DNA of 64,000 bases from Actinoplanes regularis (GTDB lineage: Bacteria > Actinomycetota > Actinomycetes > Mycobacteriales > Micromonosporaceae): assembly GCF_900188005.1 (NCBI RefSeq), contig NZ_FZNR01000020.1, forward strand, positions 83,072 to 147,071. The letters run 5' to 3'. Of this stretch, positions 16,398 through 24,456 are shown one piece after another. Position 1 is the stretch's first letter. Each line of letters begins with the position of its first letter. The notes beneath the pieces are model-generated. The model made no database searches and was not told where the DNA came from. It worked only from the letters and a program-made list of their open reading frames with translations. The position numbers and the translations under genes were made by a program.

Positions 16398-16820
16398 GTG
16401 TCCGCCACTTCGCTTGCCGTCATGCTGCGTGAGCGCGGCCTGCGGCTCACCCCGCAGCGTCAGCTGATCCTGGAAGCGGTGCACGAGCTCGGCCACGCGA
16501 CCCCCGAGACGGTGCACAACGCGGTCCGTGAGCGGGTCGCCGGGGTCAACATAACCACCGTCTACCGGACGCTGGAGCTGCTGGAAGAGCTCGGCCTGGT
16601 CAATCACACGCACCTGTCGCACGGCTCGCCGACCTACCACCCGGCCGGTGAGGGTCAGCACGTGCACCTGGTCTGCCGCTCCTGCGGGTCGATCGAGGAG
16701 ATGGATCCGGCGGTGCTGCTCCCGGTCTGCGACCGGCTGCGGGACGAGCGAAATTTCCGCGTCGATGTCGGCCACGTCTCCCTCTTCGGTGTCTGCGGCA
16801 AGTGCAAGGAGTCCGAATGA
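16398..16820 (+). CDS. Fur family metal-responsive repressor
   Basis: A 140-aa Fur-type repressor with an N-terminal winged helix (LTPQRQLILEAVHEL and NITTVYRTLELLEELGLV) and a metal-binding dimer domain. Two CxxC pairs, Cys93/Cys96 and Cys133/Cys136, form the structural zinc site; HVHLVC includes the regulatory ligands. Both zinc sensors (Zur) and iron sensors (Fur) have this pattern, so the metal is left open. The GTG at 16398 lies just behind an AACTAT sequence, so the transcript may be leaderless. The next gene overlaps it by ATGA. Confidence 0.9.
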   Translation: MSATSLAVMLRERGLRLTPQRQLILEAVHELGHATPETVHNAVRERVAGVNITTVYRTLELLEELGLVNHTHLSHGSPTYHPAGEGQHVHLVCRSCGSIEEMDPAVLLPVCDRLRDERNFRVDVGHVSLFGVCGKCKESE

Positions 16821-17854
16821 CCGTCGTCATGGTCGAGGAGATCGACCCGAGCTCGGCCGACGCCGGAGTGCCCGCGCACTTCGGCGATCCGGTGAAGGAG
16901 CAGCGCCTCCTGGAGACCGCGGTCGGCCTGGTCGACCGGTCCAACCGGGACGTTCTCGCGGTGCCCGGTGACGAGCGGGCGAGCTGGCTGCACACGCTGA
17001 CGACCCAGCATCTCTCCGGGATCTCCGCCGACCAGGGCAGCGAGCTGCTGGTGCTGTCCCCGCACGGGCACGTGGAGCAGCACGCGTTCGTCACCGACGA
17101 CGGCACGACGGCCTGGCTGGACACCGAGCCGGGCGCCGGTGCCGGCCTCCTGAAGTACCTGGAGATGATGCGCTTCTTCACCCGGGTGGAGCCGCGCGAC
17201 GCCACCTCGGAGATCGCGGTGCTGTCGCTGGTCGGCCCGGCCGCTGCCGAGCTCTTACCGGAGCTGGCGGAGCCGCGGATCGGTGCGGTGCCGGGTCCGA
17301 AGTTCGCCGCCGGATCGGTTCCCCCCGAGGCCACCGCGATCTATTCGGTACGACCTTTCGAGGGCGGGCTGGCTCGTCGCGTTCCGCTCGGTGTGGACCT
17401 GCTGGTCCCGCGGGCGGCGAAGACGTCGGTGATCGAGAAGCTGGGCGTGCCCCGAGCCGGCCTGTCGGCGTACGAGGCGATCCGGGTCGCCGCCCGGGTC
17501 CCGCGGCTGGGCCACGAGACCGATCACAAGACGCTTCCGGCCGAGGCGGATTTCATGGCCGCCGCGGTGCACCTGGACAAGGGCTGCTACCGCGGGCAGG
17601 AGACCGTCGCCCGGGTGCACCACCTGGGCCGGCCACCGCGTCGCCTGGTCCTGCTGCACCTGGACGGGATCGCCACCGACCACCCGCCGGCGCAGGGCAC
17701 ACCGGTCGAGCTGGACGGCCGGGCGGTCGGCTTCGTCGGAACCGGCGTGCGGCACCACGAGCTGGGGATGATCGCGCTGGCCGTGCTCAAGCGGAACGTG
17801 GCCGACGACGCCCGCCTGACCGTCGGGGAGTCGACGGCGGCGATCGACGTCTGA
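16817..17854 (+). CDS. ygfZ: YgfZ/GcvT-like folate-binding protein
   Basis: YgfZ proteins bind tetrahydrofolate and support iron-sulfur cluster enzymes. The diagnostic KGCYRGQE motif is at residues 255-262 with the conserved Cys257. The GcvT-like domain precedes it, with a beta-barrel domain at the end. The protein is 345 aa from the ATG that overlaps the fur stop (ATGA), so both genes are translated together. The pairing with a Fur regulator suggests a link to metal/Fe-S homeostasis, as an inference. Confidence 0.93.
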   Translation: MTVVMVEEIDPSSADAGVPAHFGDPVKEQRLLETAVGLVDRSNRDVLAVPGDERASWLHTLTTQHLSGISADQGSELLVLSPHGHVEQHAFVTDDGTTAWLDTEPGAGAGLLKYLEMMRFFTRVEPRDATSEIAVLSLVGPAAAELLPELAEPRIGAVPGPKFAAGSVPPEATAIYSVRPFEGGLARRVPLGVDLLVPRAAKTSVIEKLGVPRAGLSAYEAIRVAARVPRLGHETDHKTLPAEADFMAAAVHLDKGCYRGQETVARVHHLGRPPRRLVLLHLDGIATDHPPAQGTPVELDGRAVGFVGTGVRHHELGMIALAVLKRNVADDARLTVGESTAAIDV

Positions 17855-17913
17855 CCCCCGCGCCCGGGGGCCGTGCCGGAAGCGCCGCTGAGGGCGGCGG
17901 CGGTCGTGGCAGG

Positions 17914-18756
17914 ATGACCGGCATGACCGGGACCTTGATCACCGTCGCCCCGACCGGCGCGGAGAGCAGCAAGGCGGACGTGCCGGCTCTGCCAGTGACC
18001 CTGGACGAGTTGGTCTCGACCGCGAAAGAGTGCGAGGCACTGGGCGCCTCGATCATCCATGTGCACATCCGGGACGAGGACGGCCGTCCGACCCTCGACC
18101 AGGGCCGGCTGCGGGCCACCGTGGCCGCGCTGCGCGAGTCGACCGGGCTGATCATCCAGCTCTCGTCGGGCGGCGCGGTGACCGATCCGGAGGCCAGTCG
18201 CCTGGCCGTGCTGGACGCCGCCCCGGAGATGGCCTCGTGCACCATGGGCACCGTCAACTTCGGCGACGACGTGTTCATGAACCGCTGGGACTTCATCGTC
18301 GATCTGCACACCCGGATGCAGGAGCGCGGCATCGTTCCGGAGTACGAGATCTTCGACCTGGGCCAGCTCACCACCCTGCAGCGGCTGCTCGGCAAGCACG
18401 GGCTGCCGTTCGGCGGTCACGTGCACGTCGACCTGGTGATGGGCGTGCCGGGCGGGATGCCCGGCACCGCGGCCGCGCTGGTCGCCTGCGAGCAGGCGAT
18501 CCGTGACCTGCCGGCGGGCACCACGTTCTCGGCGACCGGCATCGGTCGCGGCACGATCCCGGTGATGCTGGCCGCCCTGTCGACCGGCGGCCACCTGCGG
18601 GTGGGCATGGAGGACACCGTCACGTACGCGAAGGGTCGCCCTGTCGAGTCGAACATGCAGCTGGTCGCCCGCGCCGTCGGGTTCGCCCAGCTCGCCCAGC
18701 GCCCGCCGCTGACCCCCGCCCAGGCGCGGGAGCTGCTCGGAGTGCCGGCTCGATGA
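17914..18756 (+). CDS. BKACE family (3-keto-5-aminohexanoate cleavage enzyme-like, DUF849)
   Basis: BKACE enzymes condense a beta-keto acid with acetyl-CoA in a Zn-dependent retro-Claisen reaction. Zinc ligands are recognisable as HVHIRD (about residue 50) and GGHVHVDLVMG. QLSSGGAVTD and SCTMGTVNFGDDVF are family loops. Length 280 aa is typical. The family has many substrate subgroups, so the true substrate is unknown. Two in-frame ATGs (17914 and 17923) are possible. Its stop overlaps the asparaginase start by ATGA. Confidence 0.87.
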   Translation: MTGMTGTLITVAPTGAESSKADVPALPVTLDELVSTAKECEALGASIIHVHIRDEDGRPTLDQGRLRATVAALRESTGLIIQLSSGGAVTDPEASRLAVLDAAPEMASCTMGTVNFGDDVFMNRWDFIVDLHTRMQERGIVPEYEIFDLGQLTTLQRLLGKHGLPFGGHVHVDLVMGVPGGMPGTAAALVACEQAIRDLPAGTTFSATGIGRGTIPVMLAALSTGGHLRVGMEDTVTYAKGRPVESNMQLVARAVGFAQLAQRPPLTPAQARELLGVPAR

Positions 18757-19664
18757 CCGTCGTCGCGGAGGTGGTCCGCTCCGGCTTCGTGGAGAGCGTG
18801 CACCACGGTGTCGTCGCGTTCACCGGCCGGGCCGGTGTCGGGGACATCAGCAGCCCGTTCTTCCCGCGTTCGTCGAACAAGCCGTTGCAGACGGTCGGCA
18901 TGCTGCGCGCGGGGCTGGTCCCGCGCGAGGAGACCGACCTCGCGATGATCAGCGCCAGCCACGACGGCGAGCCGTTCCACGTGGAGCGGGTGCGGGGCAT
19001 CCTGTCCGCCGCGGGTCTGGGCCTGGAGTCGCTCGGCTGTCCGGCGCAGTTGCCGGCGGGCGAGCAGCCGCGCAACGCCTGGCTGCGGGACGGCGGCTCC
19101 GCGGAGCCGATCCTGATGAACTGCTCGGGCAAGCACGCCGGGATGCTGGCCACCTGTGTGGTCAACGGGTGGCCGCTGGATTCGTACCTCGATCCCAAGC
19201 ACCCGCTGCAGGTGGCGCTCGCCGACGCGGTCAGTGAGCTGGCCGGCGAGCCGATCGCCGCGACCGGGGTGGACGGCTGCGGTGCGCCGGTGCTGGCCAT
19301 CTCGCCGGCCGGGCTGGCCCGGGCGTTCCTGCGGCTGGTCGCGGCGGATCCGGGCACTCCGGAGCGCCGGGTGGCGGACGCCATGCGGGCGCACCCCGCT
19401 CTGGTGGCCGGCACCGGGTCGCCGGACACCGTGCTGATGGCCGGTGCGCCGGGGCTGCTGGTGAAGAGCGGCGCGGACGGGGTGGTGGCGGCCGCGTCGC
19501 CGGATGCCGGCGGGGTCGTCGTGAAGATCTCCGACGGCTCGATGCGGGCCCGGATGCCGGTGCTGCTCGCGGCCTTGCAGCGGCTGGGTGTGGCGACACC
19601 CGTTCTGGAGGAGCCGGTGCTGGGCGGTGGCCGCCCGGTCGGCGAGGTTCGCGCGGTCTGGTGA
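18753..19664 (+). CDS. L-asparaginase II family protein
   Basis: A 303-aa member of the asparaginase family first described in rhizobia (AnsA-like), distinct from the bacterial type I/II threonine enzymes. Signatures: VVRSGFVESVHHG at the start, PFFPRSSNKPLQTVGML, ISASHDGEPFH, NCSGKHAGMLATC and TGVDGCGAPV. The SxxK and paired Cys motifs are those of the family's zinc-linked active site. It is translationally coupled to the BKACE gene. The start is fixed by the ATGA overlap at 18753. Confidence 0.88.
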   Translation: MTVVAEVVRSGFVESVHHGVVAFTGRAGVGDISSPFFPRSSNKPLQTVGMLRAGLVPREETDLAMISASHDGEPFHVERVRGILSAAGLGLESLGCPAQLPAGEQPRNAWLRDGGSAEPILMNCSGKHAGMLATCVVNGWPLDSYLDPKHPLQVALADAVSELAGEPIAATGVDGCGAPVLAISPAGLARAFLRLVAADPGTPERRVADAMRAHPALVAGTGSPDTVLMAGAPGLLVKSGADGVVAAASPDAGGVVVKISDGSMRARMPVLLAALQRLGVATPVLEEPVLGGGRPVGEVRAVW

Positions 19665-19674
19665 CTCGTCTCAC

Positions 19675-19711
19675 GCTAGCTCTTGCAAGCGTTTTGCTTG
19701 CAAGAGCTAGC
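19675..19711. promoter_or_regulatory. Perfect 16-bp inverted repeat, probable operator
   Basis: GCTAGCTCTTGCAAGC (19675-19690) and GCTTGCAAGAGCTAGC (19696-19711) are exact reverse complements around GTTTT. The right arm overlaps the predicted -35 hexamer of the HTH gene, which suggests binding by that gene's own product. It could also terminate the asparaginase transcript, but no U-tract follows. Confidence 0.7.
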
Positions 19712-19726
19712 ACTCCGCGCTACCTT
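19698..19726 (+). promoter_or_regulatory. Predicted promoter of the HTH-hbhA operon
   Basis: TTGCAA (19698-19703) and TACCTT (19721-19726) are separated by 17 bp, a good housekeeping-sigma layout. A CGGAGG ribosome site follows just before the ATG at 19734. The -35 lies inside the inverted repeat. Confidence 0.55.
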
Positions 19727-19733
19727 CGGAGGC

Positions 19734-20168
19734 ATGGCCACGCCCAAGGATCTGCCGCAGGACATCGGAACCTTCATCCGCGATCTGAGGCAGACCGCGA
19801 AGATCTCGCTGCGGCAGCTCGCCGACAAGGCCGGGGTGAGCAACCCCTACCTCAGCCAGATCGAGCGTGGCCTGCGTAAGCCCAGCGCCGAGGTGCTGCA
19901 GCAGATTGCCAGCGCCCTGCGTGTGTCGACGCCCGCGATGTACCTGCGGGCCGGACTGCTCGATGGTGAGGGCCAGCAGGGTGTGCTGGCGGCCATCGCG
20001 GTCGACCCGGAGCTCACGATCGCGCAGAAGCAGTCCCTGACGCAGATCTACGAGACGTTCCGCAACGAGAACGCTCGGAACGCGCCACCGGCGTCTGAAG
20101 CGGAGACGCCGTCCCCGGACGCCGAGAGCGCGCCCCGGACCACCCCGATCGCCGAGGAGACGAAATGA
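19734..20168 (+). CDS. XRE-family HTH regulator (Rv0474-like)
   Basis: A 144-aa protein with an N-terminal helix-turn-helix (ISLRQLADKAGVSNPYLSQIERGLRKPSAEVL, given here as the stretch at about residues 21-52) and an acidic, Pro-rich tail. The order HTH, HbhA-like, DUF2516 membrane protein matches Rv0474-Rv0475-Rv0476 of M. tuberculosis. The ATG at 19734 has a CGGAGG site. A perfect inverted repeat over its promoter suggests autoregulation. ATGA overlap couples it to the next gene. Confidence 0.9.
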   Translation: MATPKDLPQDIGTFIRDLRQTAKISLRQLADKAGVSNPYLSQIERGLRKPSAEVLQQIASALRVSTPAMYLRAGLLDGEGQQGVLAAIAVDPELTIAQKQSLTQIYETFRNENARNAPPASEAETPSPDAESAPRTTPIAEETK

Positions 20169-20620
20169 CCGAGCAGACCAAGACCCGGATCCCGACCCCG
20201 CTGTACGCCGCCGCCGGCGCCGGTGACCTCGCCTACCAGCAGCTGCGCAAGCTGCCGGCGGTGCTCACCCAGCTGAGCGACCGGGCGGTCGCCTCGCTGC
20301 GCACCGCCAACGAGCAGGCCACCGAGCTGCAGCACAAGGCCGTCAACACCGACTTCGACGCGCTGCGGACCAACGCCACCACGGCGGCCACGGCGTTCGC
20401 GCAGGTCGCTCAGGAGCGTGCCGTCGCGGCGTACACCGCTCTGGTCGCCCGCGGCGAGAAGGTCGTCGGCACCGGCATCGTCGAGTCCGCCGAGGTTGTG
20501 AACGCCGACATCGAGGCCACCGAGCAGCCGAAGGCCGTTGAGGCCGCGGCCGCGCCGGCCGAGGCGGCGAAGCCGCGCCGGCGGCCCAAGGCCACCCCGG
20601 CCCCGAAGTCGGCCGAGTAA
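20165..20620 (+). CDS. hbhA: HbhA-like heparin-binding/coiled-coil protein
   Basis: Homologue by position and build of the mycobacterial heparin-binding hemagglutinin. The 151-aa product has a helical core (TPLYAAAGAGDLAYQQLRKLP, then long Ala/Gln/Glu-rich heptads to about residue 115) and a C-terminal Ala-Pro-Lys-Arg tail (KPRRRPKATPAPKS), the region that binds sulfated glycans in HbhA. There is no signal peptide, as in HbhA. In a soil organism an adhesin role is unproven; a cytoplasmic lipid- or envelope-associated role is equally possible. Confidence 0.82.
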   Translation: MTEQTKTRIPTPLYAAAGAGDLAYQQLRKLPAVLTQLSDRAVASLRTANEQATELQHKAVNTDFDALRTNATTAATAFAQVAQERAVAAYTALVARGEKVVGTGIVESAEVVNADIEATEQPKAVEAAAAPAEAAKPRRRPKATPAPKSAE

Positions 20621-20636
20621 GCGTTTCGACATGCTT

Positions 20637-20665
20637 CGCGGGCCCCGGCATTGCCGGGGCCCGCG
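20637..20665 (+). terminator. Hairpin terminator after hbhA
   Basis: CGCGGGCCCCGGC (20637-20649) pairs perfectly with GCCGGGGCCCGCG (20653-20665) around ATT. No U-run follows, usual for actinobacteria. It would separate hbhA from the DUF2516 gene or attenuate read-through. Confidence 0.7.
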
Positions 20666-20680
20666 GCATAGACTCCCGAC

Positions 20681-20995
20681 ATGGCCTCTTCCGCGCCGAT
20701 CTTCTATGACGACGTCCAGCGCTACATCGAGTTCGCGATCCTTCTGTTCGCCCTGGTGATCGAGACGGTGGCATTCGTCCACTGCCTCATCCAGCGTGGC
20801 GCGGCCTTCCAGGCGCTCGGCACCCTGCCCAAGGGCGCGTGGGCCGCGATCATCGGCGTCTGCCTCGTCATGACCTGGGCGGGCCGGGACGCTCTCGGCA
20901 TCTTCGGCCTGATCGGCATCGCCGCCTCGCTGATCTACCTGCTCGATGTCCGTCCCGGTCTGAAGGACATCGCGGACGGCAAGGGCTTCTGGTGA
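20681..20995 (+). CDS. DUF2516 family membrane protein
   Basis: A 104-aa integral membrane protein matching Rv0476 by position. Three hydrophobic stretches are visible: FAILLFALVIETVAFVHCL, WAAIIGVCLVMTW and IFGLIGIAASLIYLLDV, with a conserved DVRPxLK-type end (DVRPGLKDI). Function unknown. It follows HbhA across a hairpin. Confidence 0.85.
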   Translation: MASSAPIFYDDVQRYIEFAILLFALVIETVAFVHCLIQRGAAFQALGTLPKGAWAAIIGVCLVMTWAGRDALGIFGLIGIAASLIYLLDVRPGLKDIADGKGFW

Positions 20996-21044
20996 CCCTT
21001 CCGGCCGCCTCTCCCGGTCTTCCCGCGGCTCCTGGGGCCGGTGC

Positions 21045-21929
21045 GTGAGGGCTCGCTTCGGCCCACCGCCACCCGACGGCGGTCCGCGCCTGCGGCGCGT
21101 CGATCGGACCGGGCCGCGATCCGGTCGTCCGACCCTGCCGGGCCCGGCCACCGAGCTGATCACCCTGCCCTCCGGTGTACGGGTGGAGCAGCTGATCACC
21201 GGCGCCGGCGACCCGATCACGGTCTTCGCGCACGGGCTGGCCGGGGACATCCCCGGCACCCGCCCGCTCGGCAGCGCGGTGGCCGGCCGCCGGGTGTTCT
21301 TCCAGTTCCGCGGGCACGGCCGCTCGGACGCGCCGCCCGGCCCGTGGAGCTTCGGCGACCTGGCCGGCGATCTGCGTGGGGTGGCCGACCTGGCCGGGGC
21401 GACCCGGGCGCTCGGTGTGAGCATGGGTGCGGGCGCCCTGTGCCGGCTGCTCGCCGAGACCCCCGATCGTTTCGAGCGGGTGGTGTTCTACCTGCCGGCC
21501 CCGCTGGGCGGGGACCGTCCGGAGGCCGCGGTGCAGCGTCTGGACCGGCTGCTCGCCTCGGTCGAGTCCGGCGAGGCCGCGATGATCGCCGACGCGGTGG
21601 AGGCGGAGCTGCCCGCTGCGGTCCGTAACACCCCGGCCGGTTGGGGACACCTGCGGCAGCGGGTGGAGCAGCTCCAGCGGGACGGCCTGGCCGCCGAGCT
21701 CGCGACGCTCTGGTCGGCACCGGTGATCCCGGAGGAGTCCCTGCTGCGGGCGTTCCGTGGCCGGGCGTTGGTGCTCGGCTGCCGGGACGACGAGATCCAC
21801 CCCGCCTCCTGGGCGGAGCGGCTGGCCGAGCTGCTCGATGCGGAGCTGCACATCTATGACCGGCCCGCGGTGCTCTGGACCAACCGGCCGGATCTGCGTG
21901 ACCGCGTCTCCACCTTCCTGAACGACTAG
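21045..21929 (+). CDS. Alpha/beta hydrolase fold protein, catalytic His not seen
   Basis: A 294-aa alpha/beta hydrolase. HG of the oxyanion region is in VFAHGLAGDIPGT, the nucleophile elbow is GVSMGAGA, and the acid may be Asp in GCRDDEIHPASW. Where the catalytic His should follow (usually GH near the end) the sequence reads IYDRPAVLWTNRPDL with no His, so activity is doubtful or the His is elsewhere. The first 30 residues are Pro/Arg-rich and may be untranslated; the GTG start is weakly supported. Expression may continue from the DUF2516 gene (49 bp upstream). Confidence 0.75.
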   Translation: MRARFGPPPPDGGPRLRRVDRTGPRSGRPTLPGPATELITLPSGVRVEQLITGAGDPITVFAHGLAGDIPGTRPLGSAVAGRRVFFQFRGHGRSDAPPGPWSFGDLAGDLRGVADLAGATRALGVSMGAGALCRLLAETPDRFERVVFYLPAPLGGDRPEAAVQRLDRLLASVESGEAAMIADAVEAELPAAVRNTPAGWGHLRQRVEQLQRDGLAAELATLWSAPVIPEESLLRAFRGRALVLGCRDDEIHPASWAERLAELLDAELHIYDRPAVLWTNRPDLRDRVSTFLND

Positions 21930-22048
21930 CGGGCGTCGAGCTCCAGGCTCGGCTCGGTGGGCACCGGTCGGCCTCTCGGCCATGCCACGATTCTGCCTAT
22001 TAGGGCGTAAAACCGTAACTTTCCCTGCGCGAGCCAGATGTAATTGAC

Positions 22049-22516
22049 GTGCTCTTGTCCCCTAAATCCGTTTTTATCGGTGTGGTGGCGATCGGGCTGC
22101 CCTTCGCCGTCGTGGTCGGCTGGGCGCTTGGCACACCCGTAGCGCGTACCGCCGCGACCCAAGAGGCCGGCGGAGCCGGCGGCAGCGGTGTCCTCGGCCT
22201 GGCGCCGGCCCGGACGACGGCGCCGACCACCGGTCACGCGGCCCACCCGGCTCCGCCGGCGAGCGATACCCATTCGCAGGTCGTGGTGATCAGCAGCACG
22301 GTGGTGACCCGGACCGTCACGGTCGCCGCCTCGCCGTTCCCGGCCGGCACCTCGGCCTCCTCACCGTCGCCCATCCTCGGCATGCCCCCGGTGCCCACGC
22401 CGACCCAGATCACCGGCCCGCCGGAACCCATCCCGTCCCAGACGCCGATCCCGTCCGTGAGCGCCGCGCCGACCAGCAGCGCGGTCCCCTCCCCGGCGCC
22501 GACGTCAGCGTCCTGA
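22049..22516 (+). CDS. Signal-anchored Ser/Pro/Thr-rich protein of unknown function
   Basis: A 155-aa protein from a GTG start. One hydrophobic helix (VFIGVVAIGLPFAVVVGWAL, residues 8-27) is followed by low-complexity Ala/Pro/Ser/Thr sequence to the end, with no Cys and no domain I recognise. It is predicted to sit on the outside of the membrane as a flexible, possibly glycosylated stalk. Low complexity makes the prediction less certain than for its neighbours, but codon composition fits the genome. Confidence 0.55.
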   Translation: MLLSPKSVFIGVVAIGLPFAVVVGWALGTPVARTAATQEAGGAGGSGVLGLAPARTTAPTTGHAAHPAPPASDTHSQVVVISSTVVTRTVTVAASPFPAGTSASSPSPILGMPPVPTPTQITGPPEPIPSQTPIPSVSAAPTSSAVPSPAPTSAS

Positions 22517-22587
22517 CAGCGGGGCCGGCACCGCAAGCACGTGTGGCCGCGCGGCGCACGAGACAGGCACCACTAAGCTCGCGGGTC

Positions 22588-23388
22588 GTGAAGGAAGATC
22601 CGAATCGGCCGATGGCCGCGATTCGCCAGTTCGCCACCGGTGCCGGTCTGCTCGGCCGTGGCCTGGGCCTGGTCCTGCGCAGTCCCCGGCTGCTCGGGCT
22701 GGGCCTGCTCCCCGCGCTCCTCTCCGGGGTGCTCTACACGATCGCGCTGGTCGTCCTGATCCGTTTCCTGCCGGCCCTCTCCGAGTTGGCCACCTGGTTC
22801 GCCGACGACTGGTCGAATTTCTGGCGCGACCTCATCGAGGTGCTGGCCGGCGCCGGGCTGCTCGGGCTGGCCCTCCTGCTCGGCATCCTCACCTACACCG
22901 CGGTCACCCTGCTGATCGGCGACCCCTTCTACGAGAAGATCTCCGAGCTGGTCGAGGACCGGTTCGGTGGTGTCGCGAACGGGGTCGAGGTCAGATTCTG
23001 GAGTGCGCTGCGCCGCAGCCTGGCCGACTCGCTGCGGCTGATCGGCCTCTCCATCCTGGTCGGCATCCCGCTCTTCCTGCTCGGCCTCATCCCGGTGGTC
23101 GGCCAGACGGTGATCCCGGTGCTGGCCGCCGCGGTCGGCGGCTGGCTGCTCGCCCTGGAGCTGACCGGCGTGCCGTTCCAGCGTCGCGGCCAGCGACTGC
23201 GCCACCGCCGCGTGGTGCTCGCCGGGAACGTGCCGCTCACCCTCGGCTTCGGCGCCGCGGTGTTCTGCGCCTTCCTGATCCCGCTCGGCGCGATCTTCCT
23301 GATGCCCGCCGCCATCGCCGGCGCGACCCTGCTGTCCCGTCGCGTCCTCGGCCAGCCCATCGACATCACCACCGTCGGCTCCCTGTGA
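22588..23388 (+). CDS. EI24/CysZ-like membrane protein
   Basis: EI24-domain proteins include CysZ, a sulfate transporter. The 266-aa sequence has four or more membrane segments (LLGLGLLPALLSGVLYTIALVVL, AGLLGLALLLGILTYTAVTLLI, LIGLSILVGIPLFLLGLIPVVG and the Ala/Leu-rich end), with the family loop DPFYEKISELVE after the second. GTG at 22588 is preferred; upstream in-frame codons are Arg-rich and lack a ribosome site. Sulfate transport is not established for actinobacterial members. Confidence 0.85.
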   Translation: MKEDPNRPMAAIRQFATGAGLLGRGLGLVLRSPRLLGLGLLPALLSGVLYTIALVVLIRFLPALSELATWFADDWSNFWRDLIEVLAGAGLLGLALLLGILTYTAVTLLIGDPFYEKISELVEDRFGGVANGVEVRFWSALRRSLADSLRLIGLSILVGIPLFLLGLIPVVGQTVIPVLAAAVGGWLLALELTGVPFQRRGQRLRHRRVVLAGNVPLTLGFGAAVFCAFLIPLGAIFLMPAAIAGATLLSRRVLGQPIDITTVGSL

Positions 23389-23391
23389 CCC

Positions 23392-23413
23392 CCGACCGGC
23401 TCCGGCCGGTCGG
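23392..23413. terminator. Bidirectional hairpin between EI24 and lacI-type genes
   Basis: CCGACCGGC (23392-23400) pairs with GCCGGTCGG (23405-23413) around TCCG, in the 34-bp gap between convergent genes. Confidence 0.65.
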
Positions 23414-23422
23414 CGGGCCGGG

Positions 23423-24436
23423 TCAGGCGGAGTCGCGGATGATCAGCTCGGTGGGGAGGACCACCGACTCGGGCACCTCGGCTCCGCCGCCGATCATGAG
23501 CAGCATCTGACGGGCCAGCGTCTGCCCGATCTCGCCGATCGGCTGCCGGACGGTGGTCAGCGGCGGATCGCTGTACCGGCTGATGTCGAAGTCGTCGAAA
23601 CCGATCACCGCGACGTCGGACGGTACCCGCCGGCCGCTCTCCCGCAGCGCCGTCAGCGCCCCGTGCGCCATCAGGTCGGACGCCACGAAGACCGCGTCCA
23701 GCGAGGGGTCCCGGGCGAGCAGCGCCCGCATCCCGTCGATCCCCGATTCCCGGGTGAAGTCACCGGTCACCACCGTCTCGGGCAGCCCGGCCGCGCGGAG
23801 CGTCGCCCGGTACCCCGCGAGCCGTTCGATCCCGGCGACCATGTCCTGCGGCCCGGCGATGGTGGCGATCCGCCGCCGGCCGCCGGCGATCAGGTGCTCG
23901 ACCGCGGCGGCCACCCCGCCGGCGTGGTCGACGTCCACGTACGGCACCGGAGGCTCGGCGTTCATCGGGCGGCCGCTGCAGATGACCGGGATGCCGCGCC
24001 GGGCGAGCGCTCCGGGCAGCGGGTCGGCACCGTGGATCGAGGCGAACATGACGCCGTCGACGTGGCCGGCGACCGCATACCGTTCGACCCGGTGATGGCC
24101 GGCCTCGGAGCCGGTCATCATCAGCACCAGCTGCTTGTCGGCGGTCTCCAGCTCCATGCCGACGCCGCGGATGATCGCCGGGAAGAACAGGTCGTCGGAG
24201 AAGACCCGGTTCGCCGTCTCCGGCAGGATCAGGGCGATCGAGTCGGTCCGCTGGGTGACCAGGCTGCGGGCGGCCTGGTTCGGCACATACCCCAGCTCTT
24301 CCACCGCGTGGTTGACCGCCTCACGGATGGCGGCGGCGACCGAGGTCGAGCCGTTGACGACGCGGGAGACTGTCGCGCGGGAAACCCCGGCGCGCCGGGC
24401 CACCGCTTCGAGGGTGGGCCGCTCCCGCGTCGTCAC
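23423..24436 (-). CDS. LacI family transcriptional regulator
   Basis: A 337-aa repressor with the LacI headpiece TLEAVARRAGVSRATVSRVVNG at the N-terminus, a hinge helix, and a periplasmic-binding-like sugar domain (VPYVDVDHAGGVAAAVEHL and DVAVIGFDDFDISRYSDPPLTTVRQP). It lies 20 bp behind the GH1 gene on the same strand, so it most likely controls beta-glucoside use with that sugar or its disaccharide as inducer. Confidence 0.94.
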   Translation of the reverse strand: MTTRERPTLEAVARRAGVSRATVSRVVNGSTSVAAAIREAVNHAVEELGYVPNQAARSLVTQRTDSIALILPETANRVFSDDLFFPAIIRGVGMELETADKQLVLMMTGSEAGHHRVERYAVAGHVDGVMFASIHGADPLPGALARRGIPVICSGRPMNAEPPVPYVDVDHAGGVAAAVEHLIAGGRRRIATIAGPQDMVAGIERLAGYRATLRAAGLPETVVTGDFTRESGIDGMRALLARDPSLDAVFVASDLMAHGALTALRESGRRVPSDVAVIGFDDFDISRYSDPPLTTVRQPIGEIGQTLARQMLLMIGGGAEVPESVVLPTELIIRDSA

Positions 24437-24456
24437 AAACAGCTCCTAAATATGGG

